A DNA stretch of 48,397 bases from Streptomyces sp. WM4235 (GTDB lineage Bacteria > Actinomycetota > Actinomycetes > Streptomycetales > Streptomycetaceae), in assembly GCF_001279725.1 (NCBI RefSeq), contig NZ_LGDE01000430.1:1-48397 (forward strand), written 5' to 3'. Below are positions 23,596-31,022 of the stretch, piece after piece. The position numbers were made by a program, and so were the translations under genes. Each line of letters begins with the position of its first letter. Positions within the stretch are counted from its first letter, which is position 1. A model generated the notes under the pieces. The model was not told the origin of the DNA, did no database searches, and was given only the letters and a program-made list of their open reading frames with translations.

Positions 23596-24972
23596 TCAGG
23601 CCGTGGTGGGAGCCGCGGCCTCGGACTTGGTGCCAGTACCAGTACCAGTACCCGTGCCCGAGTCGGCGTCGGTACCGGTACCGGTACCGGTCACCGGCTC
23701 GGGGTGCGGGATGCGGTGCAGCCCCTTGAGGTCGTAGAGGCGGGTGACGGCGAAGCCGAAGGCCAGTGCGGCGACCAGGGCGACTCCCATGGAGGCCCAC
23801 GCCCGGGTCAGGCCCGCGTCGGCCTGGGCCCCGTAGTAGAGCAGGGAGCGCAGGCCCTCGGTGATCTGGCGCAGCGGCTCGAACTCGGAGAGGGCGCGGA
23901 AGAACCCGGGCAGTGCCTGGACGGGCACCGTGGCGCCGGAGGAGGGGACGGCCATCGCGACGAACACGATGGTGGCCAGCAACATGCCGGGGGTGCCGAA
24001 GGCGGCGAACAGGGCCAGGCTGCCGACGCCGACGATCGCGATGGTGGCCACCGAGTAGAGCCACAGCAGGCCGAGATGGGAGGCGTCCATGTCGAGGATC
24101 CCGACGGTGGCCACCTCGACCAGGGTGCCCATGACGAGGGACAGCCCGAGCATGAGCGCGATGCCGATGGCCAGGGTGCGGACCCGGCTGGTGTGTTGGA
24201 CGGGTTCGCGCTTGCGCACCGGGCCGAAGTCGGTGTGCAGGTAGCCGAGCGCGGTGTCGACCTGGGAGTTGACCACGTTGGCGCCGAGCATGCCGCAGAC
24301 GACGAGCACCAGCGCGTAGTAGAAGGCGCTCAGGCCCATGGCGCTGCGGGAGCCGACGGGGTGGCCGTCGGCGACGTTCACGGTCACCGGGTCGGCCAGC
24401 TTGAGCTGGGCGGCCGTCGGGATCGGGGTCTTCTGGGATCCGACCTGCTTGAGGAGCTCCTGACCGAGCTGGGCGGAGGCGGCGTGGGCGGCCTTCTGCG
24501 CGGCCTGGGAGGACATGGAGGAGCCGATGCTGCCGGCGGCCTGGTTGGTCAGCACGGTCAGCGTCGGCGCGGTGGCCTTGCCCTGGCGTGCGGGTTGCGG
24601 GGCGGTGAGCCCGGTCACGGAGGCGGAGAAGTCCGCGGGTATGACGAGGGCGCCGAAGACCTTGCCCTTGCCCAGCCGCTTGTCGGCCTCCTCACGGCTG
24701 ACGACCTGCCAGTCGATGCTGCGGTCGCCCTTGGCGGCCTTCTCGATCCCCGACACGACCTGCTCGCCCAGGTTGAGCCGGCGGCCGTTGACGTCGGCTC
24801 CGCTGTCGCTGTTGACCAGGGCCACGGGCAGATCGCGCAGATTGCCCCTGGGGTTCACGTTGCCGCCTACGTAGAGCAGGGCGAACAGCATCGAGACAAC
24901 TGCGGCGATGAGGCCCGTTCCGATCCACAACTGGGGTCGGCGGAGCACGGAGGGAGGTGTGGGATGAGGCAT
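23596..24972 (-). CDS. YhgE/Pip-like ABC-2 family membrane protein
   Basis: A 458-residue membrane protein of the YhgE/Pip or DUF3533-like ABC-2 superfamily. One N-terminal helix (LWIGTGLIAAVVSMLFALLYVGG) is followed by a large extracytoplasmic domain (about residues 35-215) with the family hallmarks NPRGNLRDLPVALVNSDSGADVNGRRLNLG and a YVVIPADF-like KVFGALVIPADFSASV. Five or six C-terminal helices then follow, with the GTPGMLLATIVFVAMAVPSSGATVPVQALPGFFRAL and PLRQITEGLRSLLYYG segments. The tail has GTGTGT repeats encoded by tandem (CAGTAC)n/(GGTACC)n hexamers at about 23634-23695. Family members often export or resist membrane-active compounds. A MerR regulator diverges from it across twin operators. 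Confidence 0.85.
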   Translation of the reverse strand: MPHPTPPSVLRRPQLWIGTGLIAAVVSMLFALLYVGGNVNPRGNLRDLPVALVNSDSGADVNGRRLNLGEQVVSGIEKAAKGDRSIDWQVVSREEADKRLGKGKVFGALVIPADFSASVTGLTAPQPARQGKATAPTLTVLTNQAAGSIGSSMSSQAAQKAAHAASAQLGQELLKQVGSQKTPIPTAAQLKLADPVTVNVADGHPVGSRSAMGLSAFYYALVLVVCGMLGANVVNSQVDTALGYLHTDFGPVRKREPVQHTSRVRTLAIGIALMLGLSLVMGTLVEVATVGILDMDASHLGLLWLYSVATIAIVGVGSLALFAAFGTPGMLLATIVFVAMAVPSSGATVPVQALPGFFRALSEFEPLRQITEGLRSLLYYGAQADAGLTRAWASMGVALVAALAFGFAVTRLYDLKGLHRIPHPEPVTGTGTGTDADSGTGTGTGTGTKSEAAAPTTA

Positions 24973-25003
24973 CGATTCTCCGGTGCGGCGGCGTTCCTGA
25001 GTT

Positions 25004-25042
25004 GGATACTTATGGTATCCAGTACTGGATACTGGCAGTATC
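25004..25042. promoter_or_regulatory. Twin GATAC-N5-GTATC operators in the divergent promoter
   Basis: GATAC-TTATG-GTATC at 25005-25019 and GATAC-TGGCA-GTATC at 25028-25042 share identical 5-bp arms and 5-bp spacers. Their centres are 23 bp apart, and the palindrome CCAGTACTGG (25019-25028) lies between. They lie 32 bp from the Pip-like start and 62 bp from the MerR start and are by far the most AT-rich DNA in the area. They are the natural binding sites for the MerR protein, which would control both genes. Confidence 0.8.
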
Positions 25043-25103
25043 TTGTTGTGGTGTCCAATCGCCGCCGATGGCCACCGGACCGCGAGACCAGCAGGGAACC
25101 CGT

Positions 25104-25772
25104 ATGAAGATCTCGGAGCTCAGCCGCCGCACCGGCGTGCCGGTCGCCAGCATCAAGTACTTCCTGCGGCAAGGGCTGTTGCCCGCGGGGCGGGCGACCG
25201 CCGCGACCCTCGCCGAATACGGGGAGGAGCACGCGCAGCGGCTCCGGCTGATCAAGGCACTGACCACGCTCGGCGGTCTCACCATCGCCGCCACCCGCGA
25301 CGTGCTCGGGGCCGTCGACCAGGCCGAAAGCTCCGAGGGCGCCCTCGGAGCGATCAGCTACGCCCTCCCCGTGCCGGTGGCGGGTCGGCGCCCCGCGGGC
25401 GACGAGGGAAAAGCGGAGGAGGGGGAAGCCGATACGACCGTCGGCGCGGAGGTGGCCGAGCTGCTCGCGGCCCTGGACTGGCAGGCGCCCGACACGTCAC
25501 CGCACGTGAAAGGGCTGACGGCGGCCCTGGAGGAACTGCGCCGGCTGGACGCGCAGTACGCCCCGGGCGAGCTCGCCGCCTACGCGAGGCTGGCCGAGTC
25601 GGTGGCCCGGTTGGACCTGGAGCGCGCAGCCGGCCTCGACGACCCGGTGGCCCTGGCGGAGCGGGCGGTCATCGTCTTCGCGATCTGCGCCCCGGTCTTC
25701 GAGCTGCTGCGCCGCCTCGCGCAGGAAGACCAGGTCCGACGCCGGGTGGCCGGCGACGGCGCCGATCCCTGA
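25104..25772 (+). CDS. MerR-family transcriptional regulator
   Basis: A 222-residue regulator. The winged helix-turn-helix is at the N-terminus: MKISELSRRTGVPVASIKYFLRQGLLPAGRATAATLAEYGEEHAQRLRLIKALTTLGG, in two recognisable halves. A coiled-coil-like helix and a C-terminal helical domain (residues 110-215) probably receive the signal. No metal-binding cysteine pattern is present, so it is likely a drug- or metabolite-responsive type. ATG 25104 follows GCAGGGAACC. It is divergent from the Pip-like membrane gene, and the twin GATAC/GTATC palindromes between them are its probable operators, giving autoregulation and control of the exporter. Confidence 0.88.
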   Translation: MKISELSRRTGVPVASIKYFLRQGLLPAGRATAATLAEYGEEHAQRLRLIKALTTLGGLTIAATRDVLGAVDQAESSEGALGAISYALPVPVAGRRPAGDEGKAEEGEADTTVGAEVAELLAALDWQAPDTSPHVKGLTAALEELRRLDAQYAPGELAAYARLAESVARLDLERAAGLDDPVALAERAVIVFAICAPVFELLRRLAQEDQVRRRVAGDGADP

Positions 25773-25794
25773 CCCGTCCCCGCGGAGCCCTTGC

Positions 25795-25976
25795 GTACGT
25801 CCGGCGTCCGATACCGATGGTCAGGCTCGGGTACGTCCGGCGTCCGATACCGATGGTCAGGCCCCGGGTATGTTCGGCTCCCGGGACGCGCGGTCAGGCT
25901 CGGGTACGTCCGGCGTCCGATACCGACGGTTAGGCCCGGGTAGGTCCGGCAACCTGGACCCGCGGGTCAGGCCCCG
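25795..25976. repeat. Five degenerate 36-37-bp tandem repeats
   Basis: Units start at 25795, 25831, 25868, 25904 and 25940. The core GTACGTCCGGCGTCCGATAC is intact in copies 1, 2 and 4 and degraded in 3 and 5, and each ends in GGTCAGGC(C/T)C(C)GG. There are no spacers between units, so it is not a CRISPR array. One frame reads a 12-residue repeat (YVRRPIPMVRLG) because 36 bp keeps the frame, but no start or ribosome site supports translation. The array is 22 bp after the MerR stop and ends near a minus-strand gene. Confidence 0.8.
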
Positions 25977-25987
25977 CCCTTGGGTCG

Positions 25988-26317
25988 CTACCGGGGCCGG
26001 GCCTGGGGCCGGCCCCGGTAGCGGCCCCGACGCGTTCGCATGCGGCCCACCCGGAGCCGCGCCGCGCTCCGCGGGTTCCGCGACGCCGGCTCGGTGAATG
26101 CGGGGTGCGGGTCCACCCGCATCGGCGCTTCGGCGAGGCCGGCCCGCTGAGCGGAGCCGTCGCGCAGCCGGCCGTACCTCACGAGGAACACGACCAGCGC
26201 GACCAGCGCGACCAGCGCGAGCCGGGTAGCGGCGGCCGCGGTTCCCTCGACCGGCCCGTGGGGGTCGGTCCCGATCATGGCGACGGTCGTCGCCACGATC
26301 ACCGTCAATCCGGCCAC
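25988..26317 (-). CDS. Small membrane protein with basic tail
   Basis: A possible 109-residue protein starting at GTG 26317, inside the last codons of the upstream small gene. Two hydrophobic helices (GLTVIVATTVAMIG and ATRLALVALVALVVFLVRY) precede an arginine-rich C-terminus (RNPRSAARLRVGRMRTRRGRYRGRPQARPR). The second helix is encoded in part by three tandem 9-bp units (GCGACCAGC on the plus strand, about 26196-26222). The start overlap with the upstream gene supports coupling. The basic tail and lack of a family leave real doubt that all of it is coding. Confidence 0.4.
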   Translation of the reverse strand: MAGLTVIVATTVAMIGTDPHGPVEGTAAAATRLALVALVALVVFLVRYGRLRDGSAQRAGLAEAPMRVDPHPAFTEPASRNPRSAARLRVGRMRTRRGRYRGRPQARPR

Positions 26318-26523
26318 ACCACGGCGGCGAACGGCGCGTCCGGCAGGCGCCGGCCGGTGCCGGGCAGCGGCTCGGCCTCTGCCGCGGTGAGGGACCGATT
26401 GCCGCGGTGGCTCACCTGCTCCTGGCGGATCCGCACGCCCTCCTGGCGGATCCGCACGCCGAGCAACCCGTACAGCAGCGCTGTGACGGGCAGTACGACG
26501 CAGGCCAGTCCGACGGGATCCAC
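26305..26523 (-). CDS. Small single-helix membrane protein
   Basis: A probable 72-residue protein starting at GTG 26523 (MDPVGLACVVLPVTALLYGLLGV), one hydrophobic helix with its C-terminus in the cytoplasm. A direct 7-residue repeat (RIRQEGV, RIRQEQV) follows, encoded by the 20-bp sequence TCCTGGCGGATCCGCACGCC present twice at 26420 and 26441. The stop lies inside the next small gene's start, which suggests a two-gene unit. It is unrecognised. Evidence is the hydrophobic pattern and coupling only. Confidence 0.45.
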   Translation of the reverse strand: MDPVGLACVVLPVTALLYGLLGVRIRQEGVRIRQEQVSHRGNRSLTAAEAEPLPGTGRRLPDAPFAAVVWPD

Positions 26524-26741
26524 GCGCCGAGCGTAGGACGCCGCCCGGGGCGCGTAGACCCGATATCGGCTGGGCGGGCCGACCCGGCCGGCCGGCCCTG
26601 GGGAGCCCCGCACGGGTCTAGGCGCTGCGGCGACCATCGTCCCGCGGGAGTGACCGTGAGGATTCACCGCCCGCGCGCCGATGAGTACGGCCCCCGCCGC
26701 CGGTCTACCGTTCAGACCCATCGTCCCCGGAGGAGCGACCG

Positions 26742-27344
26742 ATGACCGAAACGACGATTCTCGACCTCGGGGCTCAGGCCCGGATCCTCGCCGCACTCGC
26801 GGAGTGCGTCCCGGACGCCCGGCTCCCCGATCGGACTCCGTGCCCCGACTACACCGTCGGCGACCTGCTGGGCCACCTGCTGGGCCTCTCCGTCGCCTTC
26901 CGCGACGCGGCCCGCAAGGACCTGGGCCCGACGACGGACACGGCCCCCGACGCTTCCGCCCCCTCGCTGCCCGCCTCCTGGCGGGAGGACCTGCCCCGGG
27001 TCCTCGGCGAGCTTGCCGAAGCCTGGAAGGATCCGGCCGCCTGGACGGGCATGACCCGCGCGGGTGGCGTGGACCTGCCGGGCGACATCGCGGGCGCCGT
27101 GGCCGCCGACGAGCTCGTGGTGCACGGGTGGGACCTGGCACGGGCCACCGGCCAGGAGTACGTTCCCGACCCCGCCGCGCTGAGCGCCTCGTACGCCTTC
27201 CTCCTGGCGGCCGCCGGGGAGGACGACCGCGACGGGGGCATCTTCGGGCCCGTCGTGCCCGTACCGCACGACGCCCCGCTCCTGGACCGGTCAGTCGGGC
27301 TGAGCGGACGCGCTCCGGACTGGACGCCGCCGACGCCCCGCTGA
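26742..27344 (+). CDS. TIGR03086-type DinB/maleylpyruvate-isomerase fold protein
   Basis: A 200-residue protein of the mycothiol-dependent maleylpyruvate isomerase N-domain/DinB superfamily, TIGR03086 type. The helix-bundle pattern is ALAECVPDARLPDRTPCPDYTVGDLLGHLLGLSVAF at residues 17-50, with the metal-ligand-like histidine in LLGHL. AVAADELVVHGWDLARATGQEYV is at about 115-140 and supplies the second histidine. Family members bind a divalent metal; many use mycothiol, the actinobacterial thiol, but the reaction is rarely known. ATG 26742 follows a GGAGGAGCGACC ribosome site. It is followed 178 bp later by a YciI-type gene on the same strand, and the two could form one small detoxification-type unit. 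Confidence 0.8.
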   Translation: MTETTILDLGAQARILAALAECVPDARLPDRTPCPDYTVGDLLGHLLGLSVAFRDAARKDLGPTTDTAPDASAPSLPASWREDLPRVLGELAEAWKDPAAWTGMTRAGGVDLPGDIAGAVAADELVVHGWDLARATGQEYVPDPAALSASYAFLLAAAGEDDRDGGIFGPVVPVPHDAPLLDRSVGLSGRAPDWTPPTPR

Positions 27345-27439
27345 CGACGGGCACCGCCGGCAACGACGGGCACCGAGGGTTCGCGAGGGCCGACGGTCCA
27401 CCGATTCACGAGCCCGCGCGACACGGAGCCGGACCGATG

Positions 27440-27520
27440 GACCCAGAGACCCAGAGACCCAGGGACCCGGAAACCGAGAAGCCGGGAACCGAGAAACCGG
27501 AAACCGAGAGGACCGAGGAC
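27440..27520. repeat. 8-bp tandem repeats before the YciI gene
   Basis: GACCCAGA, GACCCAGA, GACCCAGG and GACCCGGA lie head to tail at 27440-27471. They are followed by degenerate AACCGAGAA(G/A)CCGG units to about 27510, right up to the ribosome site of the next gene. The array may affect expression or simply be unstable DNA. Confidence 0.6.
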
Positions 27521-27521
27521 G

Positions 27522-27917
27522 ATGAAGTACATGATCCAGATGAACATGCCCGCCGCCCAGTGGGACACCATCATGTCGGCGTACTCCGAGGACGCCATGC
27601 GGGCCGTGATGGCCCACATGGACGCCCTCAACGACGAGATCACCTCCGCCGGTGAATGGGTGACGGCCGAAGGACTCGGCGGTCCCTCCCGCGTCAAGAC
27701 GGTCCGGGCCGGTAGCGACGGACGGCCGCGGGTGACCGACGGACCGGCCGAGGCGGACCAGAACATCCTGGCCGGGTACTGGGTGGTCGACGTCCGGAGC
27801 GAGGAACGGGCCCTGGAGATCGCCGCGCGGGCATCCGCCTGCCCGGGCCCCGACGGCAAGCCCGGAGACGATCCCGTCGAAGTGCACGCGATTCCCGACG
27901 GCCCGCCCGAGGCCTGA
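27522..27917 (+). CDS. YciI-like (YCII/DGPF domain) protein
   Basis: A 131-residue ferredoxin-like fold protein of the YCII family. It shows MKYMIQMNMPAAQWD at the start, AHMDALNDEITSAGEWVTAEGL in the middle, the DGPAEADQNILAGYWVVDVRS signature (a variant of DGPFAE...GGYW) and ALEIAARASACPGPDG near the end. YCII proteins include dehydrochlorinase-like enzymes and putative sigma-factor-linked proteins; no specific reaction can be named. ATG 27522 follows GACCGAGGAC. No ECF sigma factor gene is adjacent, unlike many actinomycete YCII genes. Confidence 0.82.
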   Translation: MKYMIQMNMPAAQWDTIMSAYSEDAMRAVMAHMDALNDEITSAGEWVTAEGLGGPSRVKTVRAGSDGRPRVTDGPAEADQNILAGYWVVDVRSEERALEIAARASACPGPDGKPGDDPVEVHAIPDGPPEA

Positions 27918-28137
27918 CCCGGGCCGGCCGTCGGAACGGGAACCCCTGACACCCCCGTACGTAACGGAACCGTTCAGTGCACCACCGATGGGCAAGAGGA
28001 GCACGCGAGGCAGCGTGATGGCGCTCAGCACGAGGCCGGCGCCGGCTCCGCCGTGCTCGCTCGCCGCCCAGCCGACGAGGGGGCGGCTGCTGCCTGCCCG
28101 GCGATCGGTTCGACCGCAGTGGGTGACGCCCCCTCAT

Positions 28138-28220
28138 ATGGCTTCAAGAGCAGCGGACTTCAAGCCATGTGATCACATCCGTTCAAATCAGGGCCAGTCA
28201 CGCGACACTATGATCGGATC
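28138..28220 (+). promoter_or_regulatory. Promoter region of the AtpF-like gene with leaderless start
   Basis: TATGAT at 28209-28214 is a near-perfect -10 box placed so that transcription would begin at about 28221, the A of the start codon. No ribosome site precedes that ATG, so a leaderless mRNA is likely. No good -35 box is seen. Just upstream, ATGGCTT (28138-28144) and AAGCCAT (28162-28168) form an inverted repeat, and CTTCAAG occurs twice (28142 and 28159), a candidate regulator site. Confidence 0.5.
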
Positions 28221-28721
28221 ATGGGACCTCTGAAACCGAACCTCATCGAGCTCATAGTCGGCCTCATCAGCTTCTGCGTGGTACTCGCCGCCATGGCCAA
28301 GGTTCTGCCCAGGATCGAGAAGACCCTCGCGGAGCGTGAGGAGGCCACTGCGGGCACGCTCGAACAGGCCGAGGCGGTCCGGCTGGAGGCGCAGCGCATT
28401 CGCGCCGAGTACCAGGCAGAGTTGAGTGCCGCCCGTCACGAGGCCTCCCGGATCCGCCAGGCCGCCCACGAGGAAGGCGTCACCCTCCTTGCCGTCGTTC
28501 GCGCAGAGGGGCAGAAGGCGCGCGAGGAAATGGTCGTCGCCGCCATCGTCCAGTTGGAGGCCGACCGGGTGATTGCCGAGGCCGAGCTCCGCGAAGACGT
28601 CCTTGGGCTGGCCACCGAGCTGGCGGGGCGCGTCATCGGCGAACCCATCACCGACCTCGACCGTGACCGCGCCGTCGCCGACGATTTCTTCGCCGGGGAA
28701 GAAGCCGCTACGAAGAGTTGA
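28221..28721 (+). CDS. Orphan F0F1 ATP synthase b-subunit paralogue
   Basis: A 166-residue protein with the full layout of the ATP synthase b subunit. One N-terminal membrane helix (LIELIVGLISFCVVLAAMAKVLP) is followed by a long charged coiled coil (IEKTLAEREEATAGTLEQAEAVRLEAQRIRAEYQAELSAARHEASRIRQAAHEEG, in segments). A C-terminal delta-binding-like end follows (LREDVLGLATELAGRVIGEPITDLDRDRAVADDFF). No other atp gene is present in the window, so this is an extra copy outside the operon. It could assemble into a modified ATP synthase, compete with the normal b subunit, or have been reused as a membrane tether. A leaderless start is suggested by the -10 box. The protein is intact and shorter than the usual 180 or so residues. 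Confidence 0.8.
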   Translation: MGPLKPNLIELIVGLISFCVVLAAMAKVLPRIEKTLAEREEATAGTLEQAEAVRLEAQRIRAEYQAELSAARHEASRIRQAAHEEGVTLLAVVRAEGQKAREEMVVAAIVQLEADRVIAEAELREDVLGLATELAGRVIGEPITDLDRDRAVADDFFAGEEAATKS

Positions 28722-29517
28722 GCTCGGCGCAGCGGCTCCCGCGCACGAAGGCTGATCGTCGATGCCTCCACCAGCTCTCAGCCCAACTGCCGTTCGCCTA
28801 CCAGGTCCGGAACGAGCGATCAACTTGGGCACCGGCTCACGAACCACCGTCCGGGAGTCGTGCACGGCGTTCCACAACGGCGTGGACACTCCGGCGGTGT
28901 TCCCCTCCGGTCGAAGAGCAGTCTCCAGTAAGCGAGTTCGATCCGGGCCTTGAGTCCGTCTGCCGCCTGCTCTGCTTGGGCCGCCTGACCGCCTGACCGC
29001 CTCATCCGGGGCGGCGACTCTCCCACGATGTTTCTGCCAGGTCCCTCACAGCCGTTGGACCTCCAGCCGCCGACGCGTTGGCAGCGGCTGTACGCGCATG
29101 TCCACTCCTGTGCCGCAGTCACCGTATGCGGGACGCTGTCCACCTTCACCGTCGTGTCGCGGGGTGGTCAGACTTCATCGCCGGCCGCCGTCTGGACCTT
29201 GATCGCGACCGCATGGGCGACGGTGATCTGGATCGTGACGATTCGCCCGCTCGGCAGCGCCGCGGCATCCCGCCCCTCGCTGCTCGTCACCCTCGGCTGC
29301 CCGCTGGCCGTGGTACTGCCGATGCTCTCGGGCCATGTCCTCTGGTGACAGGCGCTGGGCGTCCCAAGTGCTCCTGCCACTCTCCCGTCGCCACGGGATC
29401 TCAGGCGGTACGGGCGAGGCACCCGCCAACCGGCACCCGCCAACCATCACACGCCACATGCCACCCACCACCCACCACCCGGCGGCCGCCACGGCACGGA
29501 GCCGGCAGCAGAGCGAG
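28722..29517. other. 796-bp gap, at most one doubtful small gene
   Basis: Apart from the doubtful membrane frame at 29028-29348, no gene with ribosome site and protein-like composition was found. Around 29410-29480 the sequence contains repeats of CACCCACC/CACGCCACATG. This gap forms the left edge of the proposed conflict island. Confidence 0.45.
29028..29348 (+). CDS. Doubtful small membrane protein
   Basis: A 106-residue frame with three hydrophobic stretches (AAVTVCGTLSTFTVV, AAVWTLIATAWATVIWIVTI and SLLVTLGCPLAVVLPMLSGHVLW) and a soluble proline-rich start. The pattern is plausible for a small membrane protein. However, the ribosome site before ATG 29028 is poor, other frames here are also open, and no family is recognised. 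It is kept as a possible gene only. Confidence 0.3.
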   Translation: MFLPGPSQPLDLQPPTRWQRLYAHVHSCAAVTVCGTLSTFTVVSRGGQTSSPAAVWTLIATAWATVIWIVTIRPLGSAAASRPSLLVTLGCPLAVVLPMLSGHVLW

Positions 29518-31002
29518 CTACTCCTGGCTTTCCCGCAAGGGCAGGCCGGGTTCGTCGGCCATGACGAGCTGGGTGATCGTGAACCCGTCAGGTGTGCGGA
29601 TCGAGATCCGGTACAGGCCGGGTGCCGGCACCGACGCGTGGGCGGTGGGGTGGCCGTCTTCCCAGTTCAGGGCTGGTTCCTGCTGGTCTTTGGGCTCTTC
29701 GAGGTTGGTGAGGCGGCAGGTGACGCCGGCGAGGGAGTCGACACCGCTGAGAGTGATCTTCCACGGCCGACCGGCTTCGACGAGGTCGGGTGTGGTCAGG
29801 CCACATCCGGCCTCGCCCAGGGGCGGGCCCATGTGAGCGTCCTCGCGGATGATCTCGGTGACGGCCTCCAGAGCGGTCCGGGCCTTGGCGACGTCGCCGT
29901 GTTGCAGGGGGAGCGTGGTGACCGAGGGGGCGACGGCGGCTGACTCCTTGTAGACGGTGCCGTCTCCGTGAACGTGGAAGAACCTGACGTTCTTGTTGTG
30001 ATCGCGGAGGTAGGTGCCGTCGCTGTGCGTGCGGGCGCCGTCGAGGTGCGCTTCGACCTGTCCGTCACGGATGGTCAGGTTCTGCCAGGTGGGCTGGTTG
30101 ATGCCGACCACGGAGCGGTGGTCGGGCAGGCTGATCTGCCTCTGGCCGTGGTGGAAGACCGCCGCGTTGCGCGCGAGTTCGGGGTTGCCGCCGATGGAGG
30201 TGATGTCGCTCGGTGTCAGGTGGCGTACGTCCCCGTTGCTGCGCAGGCTCTTGTACTGGGGCAGGAGGTCGTGAAGGCCGGGCATGTCCGCGCAGATGGC
30301 GCGGAGCCTGCGATGGGGGAGGGGAACGGGCGTTCCACGGCCGGTGTTGAGGATGACCGCGGCTTTGACCGCTCCAAGGAAGGGGGTGCCGAGGGTGATG
30401 ACACCGCGGGTGTCGTCGAGGAGGTCGCTGTCGTACCGGGCGTCCAGTGCGGCACGGGTGACCAGCCCGCCCATGGAGTGGGCGACGAAGACGAGTCGGG
30501 CCTCGCGCTCGTCGACGCGGTGCCGCCGGGCGGTGTCGTGGTCGGGGTGCAGGCGCCAGGAGGTCAGGTGCTCGCGTGCGGCCGCGGCCAGGAGACGGGC
30601 GTTCGCGGCGATGGGCAGGCGCCAGTCGTAGGCGAATTCCAGGATGGCGGCGGGGTCGGCGACACTGGTCTCGACGGTTTCGACGAGATCGGTGTAGGGC
30701 TCCTGGCCGGCGAAGTACGGTGTCCAGGCGCTGTGCTTGAGCAGGCCGGTCGCCTTCACCCGGGTGTGCTTGCCGTCGAGTTCCTCATCGGTCATGCGCA
30801 GGCCCTCAAGGCCTTTGGGACTGGTCCATGCCCTGCGCAGCCAGGAGATCCCTGCCAAGCCCCACAGGCGCTTGTTCGTGCGGGTGTCGAACAGTTCGCT
30901 TCCCATGATGCCGGGGACGATCACGACGGCATCCTGGGTGACGTGATCGGGTAAGCCGCCGGCCACGGCGGCGGTGACCCGAAGTTGCTGATTCTGGTCC
31001 AT
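29518..31002 (-). CDS. LCAT-like alpha/beta-hydrolase (lipase/acyltransferase)
   Basis: A 494-residue hydrolase related to lecithin:cholesterol acyltransferase. The oxyanion-type start VVIVPGIMGSELFDTRTNKRLWGL is at residues 26-50, and DPAAILEFAYDWRLPIAANARLLAA is at about 130. The nucleophile elbow is AHSMGG, in ARLVFVAHSMGGLVTRAAL at about 185-200. GVITLGTPFLGAV follows, and a late histidine sits in HVHGDGTVY, as in the family. The last 100 residues form a beta-rich, Ig-like end. There is no signal peptide, so it would act on internal membrane lipids. It diverges from the caspase-STAND gene with about 20 bp between starts, and carries a TTA codon at residue 17. It is a likely effector or regulated partner of that system. 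Confidence 0.85.
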   Translation of the reverse strand: MDQNQQLRVTAAVAGGLPDHVTQDAVVIVPGIMGSELFDTRTNKRLWGLAGISWLRRAWTSPKGLEGLRMTDEELDGKHTRVKATGLLKHSAWTPYFAGQEPYTDLVETVETSVADPAAILEFAYDWRLPIAANARLLAAAAREHLTSWRLHPDHDTARRHRVDEREARLVFVAHSMGGLVTRAALDARYDSDLLDDTRGVITLGTPFLGAVKAAVILNTGRGTPVPLPHRRLRAICADMPGLHDLLPQYKSLRSNGDVRHLTPSDITSIGGNPELARNAAVFHHGQRQISLPDHRSVVGINQPTWQNLTIRDGQVEAHLDGARTHSDGTYLRDHNKNVRFFHVHGDGTVYKESAAVAPSVTTLPLQHGDVAKARTALEAVTEIIREDAHMGPPLGEAGCGLTTPDLVEAGRPWKITLSGVDSLAGVTCRLTNLEEPKDQQEPALNWEDGHPTAHASVPAPGLYRISIRTPDGFTITQLVMADEPGLPLRESQE

Positions 31003-31022
31003 GGTTGGGAACAATAGGGAAA
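31003..31022. promoter_or_regulatory. Very short divergent intergenic region
   Basis: Only about 20 bp separate the lipase ATG (minus) from the preferred GTG of the caspase-STAND gene (plus). The promoters must therefore overlap the opposite gene, which makes coordinated control likely. AGGGAAA at 31016-31022 is the only ribosome-site-like sequence and is too close to GTG 31023. TTG 31005 or TTG 31050 are alternative starts for the plus gene. Confidence 0.5.

Noticed and set aside
25795..25976. CRISPR-like array
   Set aside because: The units are contiguous, with no unique spacers, and no cas genes are present.
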